NCBI GenBank assembly: GCA_946480015.1
Contig: CAMLIL010000063.1
Span: forward strand, 1 to 33,307
DNA from: an uncultured Oxalobacteraceae bacterium
GTDB taxonomy: Bacteria > Pseudomonadota > Gammaproteobacteria > Burkholderiales > Burkholderiaceae
Direction: 5' to 3'
DNA: 33,307 bases
The notes under the pieces are model-generated. The model was given only the letters and a program-made list of their open reading frames with translations, had not been told where the DNA came from and did no database searches. Positions within the stretch are counted from its first letter, which is position 1. The number at the start of each line of letters is the position of its first letter. Positions 1 to 7,421 of the stretch are shown here, one piece after another. The position numbers and the translations under genes were made by a program.

Positions 1-2018
1 AACCGATGCTCAAGGAGCGCCTGGAAAACGAGGACGAGGTCAAGCAGCTGCTGGCACTGGCGCAGCAGGTCGAGGGCATCGCCCGTAACATCGGCATGCA
101 CGCGGGCGGGGTGCTGATCGCCCCCGGCAAGCTGACCGACTTCTGTCCGCTCTACACCCAGGGCGGTGATTCGGGCGTGGTATCGCAGTACGACAAGGAC
201 GACGTGGAAGCCGTCGGCCTGGTCAAGTTCGACTTTCTGGGCCTGACCACCCTGACCATCCTGGACCGCGCGGTACGCTACATCAAGCAGCTCGATCCCG
301 CAGCCCACGCCGACTTCGCGCTGGAAAAGCTGCCGCTCAACGACAAGGCCTCCTACGACCTGCTGACCAAGGCCAAGACGGTCGCCATCTTCCAGCTGGA
401 GTCGCGCGGCATGCAGGGCATGCTGAAAGACGCGCGGCCCGACCGCTTCGAGGACATCATCGCGCTGGTGGCGCTGTACCGCCCGGGCCCGATGGACCTG
501 ATTCCCGACTTCTGCAAGCGCAAGCACGGCGAAAAGTTCGACTATCCCGATCCGCGCACCGAGTCGATCTTGTCCGAGACCTACGGCATCATGGTCTACC
601 AGGAGCAGGTGATGCAGATGGCGCAGATCGTCGGCGGCTACTCGCTCGGCGGCGCGGACATGCTGCGCCGCGCGATGGGTAAGAAAAAAGCCGAAGAGAT
701 GGCCGAGCACCGCGAGATCTTCCGCGCCGGCGCCGCCAAGGATGGCCTGTCGCAGGAAAAGGCCGACGAGATCTTCGACCTGATGGAAAAGTTCGCGGGC
801 TACGGCTTCAACAAGTCGCACGCCGCCGCCTACGCGCTGCTGTCCTACCACACGGCGTATCTCAAGGCGCACCACACGGCCGCGTTCATGGCAGCCAACT
901 TGTCGCTGGCGATGGACGACACCGACAAGATCAAGATCCTGGTCGAGGATTGCATCGACGTGTGCAACCTGACCCTGCTGCCGCCCGATATCAACCACTC
1001 CGACTACCGCTTCGTGCCGGAAGGCGAAGCGCCATCGGCGACGGGCAAGCGCGTCACCAACATCCGCTACGGGCTGGGCGCGGTCAAGGGTTCGGGCCAG
1101 TCGGCAATCGAAGCGATCATCGCCGCGCGCAAGGCCGGCGGCCCGTTTACCGACATGTTCGACTTCTGCAAGCGCGTCGACCGCCGCCAGATCAACCGCC
1201 GCACCATCGAATCGCTGATCCGCAGCGGCGCCTTCGACTGCTTCAAGGTCGACCGCGCGGTGCTGATCGCCTCGGTCGGCTTCGCGGTCGAAGTGGCCGA
1301 TCAGGCCCAGGCTTCGGCCAACCAGGTGTCGCTGTTCGGCGGCGACGACAGCGACCTGGTGGCGCCGCCCGAGTACGTGAAGGCCACGCCGTGGACCGAC
1401 CGCCAGAAGCTGGCCGAGGAAAAGATCGCGCTGGGCTTTTACCTGTCGGGCCACATGTTCGATTCGTTCGCGCCCGAGGCACGGCGCTTTGCGCGCACCA
1501 AGCTGTCCGAGCTGGAGCCGTCGCGCGAGCCGCGCATGATGTGCGGCGTGATCACCGGCGTGCGTGCGCAGATGACCCAGCGCGGCAAGATCCTGATCGT
1601 GGCGCTGGACGACAAGAGCGGCGTGGTCGAAGTGACCGTGTACAGCGAGGTGTTCGAGGCCAACAAGAACATCTTCCGCGAGGATGAGTTTTTGGCGGTG
1701 GTGGGCAAGGTGTCGGAAGACCGCTTCAACGGCGGGCTGCGCATAACTGCCGAGAAGGTGTACGACATGACCTCGGCGCGGATTCACTACGCGCGCCAGG
1801 TCGGGCTGTTCCTGCCGGCGCCGGTGCCCACGCCGAAGCTGGCCGAAGCGCTCAAGCCGCACCGCCACCAGGAAGGCCTGCCGCTGGCCATGCGCCTCAA
1901 GCCCCAGGGTGTCGAGTGCACGGTGCAGCTGGGGGACGACTGGCGGGTAGCACCCTCGGATGCGCTCAAGCTGGCGCTGGAGCAGCTCGGTGCGAAAGAG
2001 GTCGCGGTCGAATACTGA
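1..2018 (+). CDS. dnaE: DNA polymerase III alpha subunit, 3' part
   Basis: The frame is open from base 3, so the true start lies upstream; about 671 residues of a protein usually near 1150 are present. It is the replicative polymerase subunit that extends DNA in the cytoplasm. The N-terminal PHP domain and the first two palm aspartates are missing from the window. The third catalytic aspartate of the family is visible in the motif KFDFLGL (Asp codon at 231-233). After it come the motif YRPGPMDLIPDF, the finger region with the segment GYGFNKSHAAAYA, a helix-hairpin-helix part, and an OB-fold near bases 1540-1760. The reading frame ends normally (VAVEY, TGA). A GC-rich repeat follows rather than a tightly linked gene. 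The identification is very secure. Confidence 0.97.
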   Translation, partial: PMLKERLENEDEVKQLLALAQQVEGIARNIGMHAGGVLIAPGKLTDFCPLYTQGGDSGVVSQYDKDDVEAVGLVKFDFLGLTTLTILDRAVRYIKQLDPAAHADFALEKLPLNDKASYDLLTKAKTVAIFQLESRGMQGMLKDARPDRFEDIIALVALYRPGPMDLIPDFCKRKHGEKFDYPDPRTESILSETYGIMVYQEQVMQMAQIVGGYSLGGADMLRRAMGKKKAEEMAEHREIFRAGAAKDGLSQEKADEIFDLMEKFAGYGFNKSHAAAYALLSYHTAYLKAHHTAAFMAANLSLAMDDTDKIKILVEDCIDVCNLTLLPPDINHSDYRFVPEGEAPSATGKRVTNIRYGLGAVKGSGQSAIEAIIAARKAGGPFTDMFDFCKRVDRRQINRRTIESLIRSGAFDCFKVDRAVLIASVGFAVEVADQAQASANQVSLFGGDDSDLVAPPEYVKATPWTDRQKLAEEKIALGFYLSGHMFDSFAPEARRFARTKLSELEPSREPRMMCGVITGVRAQMTQRGKILIVALDDKSGVVEVTVYSEVFEANKNIFREDEFLAVVGKVSEDRFNGGLRITAEKVYDMTSARIHYARQVGLFLPAPVPTPKLAEALKPHRHQEGLPLAMRLKPQGVECTVQLGDDWRVAPSDALKLALEQLGAKEVAVEY

Positions 2019-2028
2019 TCTCGCAACC

Positions 2029-2097
2029 CGTCCTCGCGAAAGCGGGACCCCATGCTGAGCAAGCGTGGGCGTGGGCTCCCGCATTCGCGGGTGCGAC
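2029..2097. repeat. GC-rich palindromic intergenic repeat, copy A
   Basis: Directly after dnaE there is a core CGTCCTCGCGAAAGCGGGAC followed by CCATGCTGAGCA. An imperfect inverted arm (CCCGCATTCGCGGG) ends near 2097. The same core occurs near 21546, 25511 and 31473, always just past a gene end. It resembles REP-type extragenic repeats and could fold as a 3' stabilising or terminating hairpin. The remainder of the spacer, 2098-2306, shows nothing recognisable. Confidence 0.6.
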
Positions 2098-2306
2098 ATC
2101 ACCTGCGCGTCTTCCTCATGCGTCGTCTTGACCTGCCCGATGGTGGCGATATCATGTTAGCCGGGCATGCCGCTGCCCTATCATCGTCTCGCCATTTCTT
2201 TTCAAGCAGAGGAACCTGCGATGATGCGGGGTCATATCGGTCGGTGACCGACTACTGCTCGTCACCGTCAGGAACACGAGATCTCAATGTGAATCTGAGG
2301 ATCAAT

Positions 2307-2564
2307 ATGAAAATATTTGCTCGATACTGGCCCGTGCCGAAACGGATGTCAAACGAGGAATACCGACGATACCGGTGGAGACTTTTTTATTTTGTCATGA
2401 TGTGGATAGTGGTCGCATTTGCTGGGGTGTACTTGTGGAACGAATTGCACGTGATCGCTAAGTGTGCGCTTGTTGTGGCCGGCTATTTATTTTGTCCGAC
2501 GGTCGATATTTTGGAGAATTTACTCGCCTCTTATGATACTTATTTAAAAAGAGGATTATGGTGA
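2307..2564 (+). CDS. Small predicted inner-membrane protein, unknown function
   Basis: This is an 85-residue protein I do not recognise. The ATG at 2307 was chosen because a GAGG ribosome-binding motif lies about 6 bases upstream (2297-2300) and the composition becomes coding-like from there. Residues about 25-45 (FYFVMMWIVVAFAGVYLW) and 49-66 are hydrophobic and could form two membrane helices. The N-terminus is basic and tyrosine-rich (MSNEEYRRYRWR). Base composition is clearly more AT-rich than dnaE or the LPS genes, which suggests recent acquisition. The next 500 bases carry no convincing gene. It might be a small immunity-type or stress membrane protein, but nothing in the sequence shows this. 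Confidence 0.5.
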   Translation: MKIFARYWPVPKRMSNEEYRRYRWRLFYFVMMWIVVAFAGVYLWNELHVIAKCALVVAGYLFCPTVDILENLLASYDTYLKRGLW

Positions 2565-2672
2565 ATGGATGAAGCTTAAAATCACGTAATCAAGATGGCC
2601 GTCCCTTGATGAAAGCGATCCGATGAGCTAGCTGGTCATCAATCCCATACATATGTCGGTGGAAACTCGCAG

Positions 2673-2964
2673 ATGTTCTTGGCGCAGAAGGCCTACAAGC
2701 ATCTGGTGGACGAGGGGGGATATGTGACGGCGGAGTGCCAGCGGGGATTTTGCCAAACTCGTGCTGGCGTTGAAACATGGCGGGAAAGATGTCGCCCTGT
2801 TGTACCTGGTTATACGGGCTCCTGATTCCACGCATGCAGCGATAAACGCCAGTGACGGTGGCGCTTTCGGGACTTGGTATGCGACCATTTACCGGCAGCA
2901 GCCGAATGGCGCATCTTCAGCCGCGATCCCCCTGTTTTTACCGGAACCTGTTCCGACAGGCTGA
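2673..2964 (+). pseudogene. Possible frameshifted remnant of an unknown gene
   Basis: An ATG at 2673 opens a frame (MFLAQKAYKHLVDEGGYVTA) that ends at 2825. The sensible continuation (DFAKLVLALKHGGKDVALLY) lies in the next frame and runs to 2964. A single-base change in the G/T runs near 2741-2752 would join them. I recognise no family. There is no good ribosome-binding site, and the C-terminal part degrades into low-quality sequence. The rest of 2565-3076 contains nothing else I can support except the promoter candidate before 3077. It may equally be non-coding. Confidence 0.25.
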
Positions 2965-2990
2965 ACACGCCCTGAATCCCCCGTCCGGCG

Positions 2991-3019
2991 CTCACCCAGA
3001 CGGTGCGACTCTATATAAT
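2991..3019 (+). promoter_or_regulatory. Candidate sigma70 promoter for the LPS glycosyltransferase pair
   Basis: A perfect TATAAT stands at 3014-3019, 57 bases before the GT9 start codon. The hexamer 17 bases upstream (CTCACC, 2991-2996) matches TTGACA poorly. The assignment rests on the -10 element and its position in an otherwise GC-rich spacer. Confidence 0.4.
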
Positions 3020-3076
3020 AGCGCTGGCCTCGCCACGCTCGCCGCGCGGCGCCCGTCTAACGTATCGACTGAACCC

Positions 3077-4102
3077 ATGCCGCCTTCGCTGTCCCGCATC
3101 CTGATTTGCCGCACCGACAACATCGGCGATGTGGTGCTGACTCTGCCGCTGGCCGGCTACCTCAAGCGGCTCATTCCCGGTGTGCGCATCGATTTCCTGT
3201 GCCGTGGCTACGCCGCGCCGGTCGTGCGCCAATGCCGCTTTGTCGACCAGGCCGTGGTGGCCGAAGAGCGCGACGCCGGCACGCTCTTCGCCAAAGGCAA
3301 CTATGACACCGTGATCTTCGCCTTTCCCGACCGCCGGCTGGCCAAAGCGGCGAAGCGGGCGGGCGTGCCCAACCGGGTCGGCACCAGCCATCGGCTGTAC
3401 CATTGGCTCTACTGCAATCGGCTGGCGCACTTCAGCCGGGTCCGTGCCACTGTGCACGAGGCCCAGCTCAATTTCGAACTGCTGCGTCCGCTCGGGATCG
3501 ATCACATCCCCGCGCTGCCCGAGATTGCACCCATGTACGGCCTGCAGGCGCCCCGGCTGGCACAAGCCGACGCCCTGCGCGCGCAGGCGCAGTTCAATCT
3601 GATTTTGCATCCGAAGTCCAACGGCAACGGGCGCGAGTGGCCGCTGGATCGTTACACTGAACTGGCGCAGCGCCTGCAATCGGACCCAGGCATACGCATA
3701 TGGATCACCGGCAGCCCGGCCGAAGGCGAATTGCTCGCGCGCGAAGCGCCGGCGTTGCTGGCGATGCCGAACGTGCGCAACCTGTGCGGAAAATTCGACC
3801 TGTCCGGCCTGACCGCCGTGATCGGCGTGGCCGACGCGCTCATTGCCAGCGGCACCGGCCCGCTGCACATCGCCGCAGCGCTGGGGCGCCCCACGCTTGG
3901 GCTGTTCCCGCCGGTTAAACCGATCGATCCGGTGCGCTGGGGCGCGCTTGGCAGCCAGGCGCAATCGCTGTGCGCGCAGCAGCGCTGCGCCAGCTGCACC
4001 GCCGCCGCCGCCTGCCAGTGCATGCACGCCATCGGCGCCGACCAGGTCGAGCAGGTGGTGCGCGCATGGCGCGGCCATGCGGTGGCGGCACAACGACACT
4101 GA
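3077..4102 (+). CDS. Glycosyltransferase family 9 (heptosyltransferase-like)
   Basis: This 341-residue cytoplasmic enzyme probably transfers a heptose or related sugar from an ADP-sugar to the LPS core at the inner face of the membrane. The N-terminal motif RTDNIGDVVLTLPL (residues 12-25, with the family's conserved Asp18) is typical of GT9. In the C-terminal half, SNGNGREWPLDRY and GTGPLHIAAALGRPTLGLF form the nucleotide-sugar site. The C-terminal tail is cysteine-rich (CASCTAAAACQCM). It is not the canonical WaaF, which is encoded at 9152. It could be a WaaQ-like or other core heptosyltransferase; the acceptor cannot be told. The ATG at 3077 was chosen because homology begins immediately after it. 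The next gene starts 3 bases after its stop, so the pair is surely cotranscribed. Confidence 0.85.
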   Translation: MPPSLSRILICRTDNIGDVVLTLPLAGYLKRLIPGVRIDFLCRGYAAPVVRQCRFVDQAVVAEERDAGTLFAKGNYDTVIFAFPDRRLAKAAKRAGVPNRVGTSHRLYHWLYCNRLAHFSRVRATVHEAQLNFELLRPLGIDHIPALPEIAPMYGLQAPRLAQADALRAQAQFNLILHPKSNGNGREWPLDRYTELAQRLQSDPGIRIWITGSPAEGELLAREAPALLAMPNVRNLCGKFDLSGLTAVIGVADALIASGTGPLHIAAALGRPTLGLFPPVKPIDPVRWGALGSQAQSLCAQQRCASCTAAAACQCMHAIGADQVEQVVRAWRGHAVAAQRH

Positions 4103-4105
4103 CCT

Positions 4106-5164
4106 ATGAAACCCTCGATCCTCATCACGCTCGACTCCATGCGGTATGAAAATACCGGTCTGCATACCTTCGGACACAGTCTCGGACGCGAAATCCTGCG
4201 CCAGGGCGCCGGCCGGTTCGACATCAACGCCTATACCTATCCGGTGCAGGATGGCTTCCTGGGGCAGGGCGCCGGCTATGTCCGGCACCGCAAATTCCAC
4301 CGCTGGTTCTTCCCCATGCACCGCCGCTTCGAGGTGGTCCATTTCGCCGACCAGTATTGCCGTTTCGGTCCGGCGCGGGTACGCGGAAAAACCATCATGA
4401 CGGTCCACGATCTGAACCAGATCTACGAACAGCCGGCCGGCAGCCGCAAGCTTGAACGCCACATGCAGCGCATGCGCATCAAGATTCGCGGCGCCGACCG
4501 GATCGTCGCGATTTCCAACTTCGTTGCTGCCGACGTGGTGCGCCATTTTCCCGAGGCGGCCGACAAGATCTCGGTGATCTACAATGGCACCTCGTTCAGC
4601 TGCGCGCCGGAGGGCCACCGTCCGCGCTATCAGCCGCCGGGCGCGTTCCTGTTTGCCGTCGGGATGGTGTGCGCGAAGAAGAACTTCCACGTGCTGGTGC
4701 CGTTATTGCGCGACAACGAGCGCACGCTGGTCATTTCGGGCGTCGTCAAGGAAGAGTACAAGCAAAAGATCCTGGCGGCCGCCGCCGAGTATCGCGTCAG
4801 CGAGCGGGTGGTCGTGACCGGCCCGGTGAGCCAGTTCGACAAGGACTGGTACTACGCCAACTGCGACGCCTTCGTGTTTCCCTCGCTGGCGGAGGGTTTT
4901 GGCTTGCCGGTGATCGAGGCCATGCACCATGGCCGCCCGGTTTTCCTGTCGCGCATGACGGCATTGCCGGAAGTCGGCGGCGACGCCGCCTATTACTTCG
5001 ACAGTTTCGAGCCGGACCATATGGCGCAGGTGCTGGAACGCGGGCTGGCGCACTTCGCCAGCGCACGCGGCGCCGAGCGCGCCCGCAACCGTGCTGCTCA
5101 GTTCACCTGGGAAAAAGCCGGTGCCGAATACCTCGCACTCTACCGCGCTTGCCTGAAGACCTAG
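4106..5164 (+). CDS. Glycosyltransferase family 4, LPS core or O-antigen
   Basis: This 352-residue GT-B retaining glycosyltransferase is expected to use a nucleotide-activated sugar in LPS assembly at the cytoplasmic face. The C-terminal Rossmann domain has the diagnostic E-x7-E motif EGFGLPVIE (Glu263 and Glu271), preceded by ANCDAFVFPSL. GMVCAKKNFHVLVPLL (residues 186-201) matches the usual 'G...KN...LL' phosphate-binding loop. The N-terminal half (MTVHDLNQIYE, VAISNF) is typical of the WaaG/mannosyltransferase-like group. It starts 3 bases after the GT9 stop. Its TAG stop (5162-5164) directly abuts the stop codon of the convergent GT2 gene at 5165, leaving no room for a terminator. Donor and acceptor cannot be inferred. 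Confidence 0.88.
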   Translation: MKPSILITLDSMRYENTGLHTFGHSLGREILRQGAGRFDINAYTYPVQDGFLGQGAGYVRHRKFHRWFFPMHRRFEVVHFADQYCRFGPARVRGKTIMTVHDLNQIYEQPAGSRKLERHMQRMRIKIRGADRIVAISNFVAADVVRHFPEAADKISVIYNGTSFSCAPEGHRPRYQPPGAFLFAVGMVCAKKNFHVLVPLLRDNERTLVISGVVKEEYKQKILAAAAEYRVSERVVVTGPVSQFDKDWYYANCDAFVFPSLAEGFGLPVIEAMHHGRPVFLSRMTALPEVGGDAAYYFDSFEPDHMAQVLERGLAHFASARGAERARNRAAQFTWEKAGAEYLALYRACLKT

Positions 5165-6007
5165 TCAGAGCGCGGCGCGCGTAGGTGCGGCGTGGCCGCG
5201 CAGGCCTTCCAGTGCTTCGATGGTGCCATCGCGTTCGCGCTGGCGTACCATGGCCAGATTGCGGTCGGCCTGGCCGCGCGCGGCCTCGTCGTGCCATAGA
5301 TGCAGTACTTCGGTGGCGTAAGCGCCATCCTTGCGCCGCACGCCGGCGTGATGCAGGCGCAGCACCAGGTCGGCGTCTTCATGCCCCCATCCACGAAAGC
5401 TCTCGTCAAAGCCGTTCACGCGCAGCAGATCGCTGTGCCAGGCCGCCAGGTTGCAACCCTTGATGCGGCGGTAGCTGAAGCCTTCGCGTACGCGTCCCAC
5501 GTCGGGCAGCGCGATGATCAGGGGCGCGCACTTGTTGATGGCCCCGCGCGCGCGCAGGCGCACCTTGTCGAGCGCGCTCAGCTGGTGCAGATCCATTCCT
5601 TCGGCAAGTACGCGCGCGCTGAAGTCGCGCTCGAGCAGCACGCGGCTGCCGGTGACCATGCACCCCGGCTGGGCCAGGCGACGGTGCTGGGCAATGTAGT
5701 CGCGCTGCGGAACGCAGTCGCCATCGAGGAACAGGATGTATTGGCCGCGCGCGGCGAGGATGCCGCGGTTGCGCGACATGGCCAGCCGGTAGCCCAGGTC
5801 GGGCTGCCACACATGTTGCAGCGATACCGGCGACAGGCGCCGCAGTTCATCGACGCAGGCGCGGGTTTCGTCGCCCGAGCCGTCGTCCGCCACAATGATT
5901 TCAAAGTCCCTGTCGCTCTGCACGAAGCAGGCCCGCACCACGGCAGCCAGCGCGTCCGGCCGGTTGAAGGTGCTGATGACAACTGAAATCAATGCGTCGG
6001 CCGGCAT
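5165..6007 (-). CDS. Glycosyltransferase family 2 with C-terminal galactosyltransferase-like domain
   Basis: This 280-residue GT-A inverting transferase has the family-2 start (ISVVISTFNRPDAL, residues 7-20). ADDGSGD at 40-46 binds nucleotide, the metal-binding DGD is at 95-97, and GWGHEDADL (206-214) belongs to the Glyco_transf_7C type acceptor region. The ATG at 6007 was preferred to a longer in-frame start because homology begins there. A GGGTGAG ribosome-binding stretch that contains the upstream ligase stop codon lies just before it. The two minus-strand genes are therefore translationally coupled, with 5 bases between them. It probably adds a sugar to LPS core or O-antigen. Confidence 0.87.
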   Translation of the reverse strand: MPADALISVVISTFNRPDALAAVVRACFVQSDRDFEIIVADDGSGDETRACVDELRRLSPVSLQHVWQPDLGYRLAMSRNRGILAARGQYILFLDGDCVPQRDYIAQHRRLAQPGCMVTGSRVLLERDFSARVLAEGMDLHQLSALDKVRLRARGAINKCAPLIIALPDVGRVREGFSYRRIKGCNLAAWHSDLLRVNGFDESFRGWGHEDADLVLRLHHAGVRRKDGAYATEVLHLWHDEAARGQADRNLAMVRQRERDGTIEALEGLRGHAAPTRAAL

Positions 6008-6012
6008 CGGTC

Positions 6013-7257
6013 TCACCCTGTCCGGGACGGGCGCAGTGCGCCGGCATAGAGCGCGCCGGCCAGCAGCAGGAACCAGTGCGCTTCGGTGGTATCCCACAGC
6101 AGGCTGTTGAAGATCGAAGTGACACCGAAGATCGTCACCAGCAGCAGCAGCACGTCGGTGTCGAAGCTGCGGCGCGCCAGGCCGGGGCGCATCAGGGAAC
6201 CCAGCATGGCCACATACACGGCCAGGCCAAGCACCCCCAACTGCACCGTTACCAGCAACATTTCGCTGTGCGGCTGATGGCGCGCTTCGCTCATCGACGG
6301 CACGCCCGCCCAGATACGGCGCGCGATGGGTGAATACGCTTCGGCAAAGGACCCGGTGCCCTGGCCGATCAGCGGATGGTCGGCCACCATCTGCAGGCCG
6401 GATTGCAAAAAGCTCAGGCGCACGCCGTTGGGAGAGTGCTCCTGCCCTGTGCGCAGTTCGGTGATCATGTCGTCGGTGCGCGACTTGAAGTTCGCCGAGG
6501 TGGCGTAAAAGCCGCCGAACAACAGCGCCAACGCGGCCAGGCCCGCGGCGGCGCGGCCCCGCGACGCGGGGGCACGCAGGAGGAAGGCGGCGGCCAGGCC
6601 GATGAACAGGGCCACGTAACCGGTGCGCCCCTGGTTAAGAAACACGATCGGCACCATCAGGAGCAGGGCGGCCCCGCCCAGCAGTGCGCGGCGCGCCGCG
6701 GTGCCGGCATGGCTGGCGGCCAGCGCGCACACCGACACCGCAAAACCGAGCAGAATGCCGACGGTGATGTGATTCTTGAAGGCGAACGCGTCCTTGGCCT
6801 CGCCCACGCGCCACCAGCCCAGGCTGGAAGTGGGCATCGCGCCCAGCCATACGAGGTAGCACGACACGGCCAGCACGGCCGCGCCGCCCATGAAGCTCCA
6901 CAATGCCTTGCGCGCCAGCGTCGGATCGCGCAGGCTCAGGCTCAGTCCGATGGGCAGGATCAGCAGGCGCGAGTATTTACGCAGCGCGCTGGCCATGTCG
7001 GCATGCGGCGCGATCGTCCACAGGCAGCCCAGTAAATACAGGCCCAGCAAAGCGAGCGCGAGGATGGCCGGTGGGGTACGGGGAAGCCCGCGCAGGTCCT
7101 TGCACAGTATTAGCATGAGCAAGAAACCCAGGTACAACAGGCCAACGAACAGATTGGTCAGTGCAGTGGCGAAGGGCACGCAAAACAGGGCAAGCAGAAA
7201 GACTTGCTGTACGGATCGCTCAAGGCGCCAGTGGGAAGAGGGGACTGTGCCATTCAT
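6013..7257 (-). CDS. O-antigen ligase family (Wzy_C) membrane protein
   Basis: This 414-residue polytopic inner-membrane protein has about ten to twelve hydrophobic segments. The pattern fits WaaL-type ligases, which join undecaprenyl-linked O-antigen to lipid A-core in the periplasm. NQGRTGYVALFIGL (residues 208-221) and ADHPLIGQGTGSFAEAY (292-308) lie in the Wzy_C region. His330 in QPHSEML is in the position of the essential periplasmic histidine of ligases. Wzy polymerases share the fold, so ligase versus polymerase is not settled by sequence alone; the adjoining msbA and core transferases favour ligase. It heads a two-gene minus-strand unit with the GT2 gene and is divergent from msbA across 164 bases in which I see no clear promoter. 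Confidence 0.82.
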   Translation of the reverse strand: MNGTVPSSHWRLERSVQQVFLLALFCVPFATALTNLFVGLLYLGFLLMLILCKDLRGLPRTPPAILALALLGLYLLGCLWTIAPHADMASALRKYSRLLILPIGLSLSLRDPTLARKALWSFMGGAAVLAVSCYLVWLGAMPTSSLGWWRVGEAKDAFAFKNHITVGILLGFAVSVCALAASHAGTAARRALLGGAALLLMVPIVFLNQGRTGYVALFIGLAAAFLLRAPASRGRAAAGLAALALLFGGFYATSANFKSRTDDMITELRTGQEHSPNGVRLSFLQSGLQMVADHPLIGQGTGSFAEAYSPIARRIWAGVPSMSEARHQPHSEMLLVTVQLGVLGLAVYVAMLGSLMRPGLARRSFDTDVLLLLVTIFGVTSIFNSLLWDTTEAHWFLLLAGALYAGALRPSRTG

Positions 7258-7421
7258 GCGGAAAAGCGCCTGTTGTTGTTAGTCTTGAAACCGGTCGCAT
7301 TCTACAGCAAAACGCCTTTTCCTCAGGCACGCTAGGGCGATGGCCCCGGCGCTTCGGGGTTGTGCGAAAATGCGGGCGGCCCGCTCATTCGCGGACTGCA
7401 ACCTGTACGCGTAGCGAGAAT

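Noticed and set aside
3011..4690. Minus-strand open frame of about 559 codons opposite the two glycosyltransferases
   Set aside because: It spans two well-supported plus-strand genes and has shadow-type composition.
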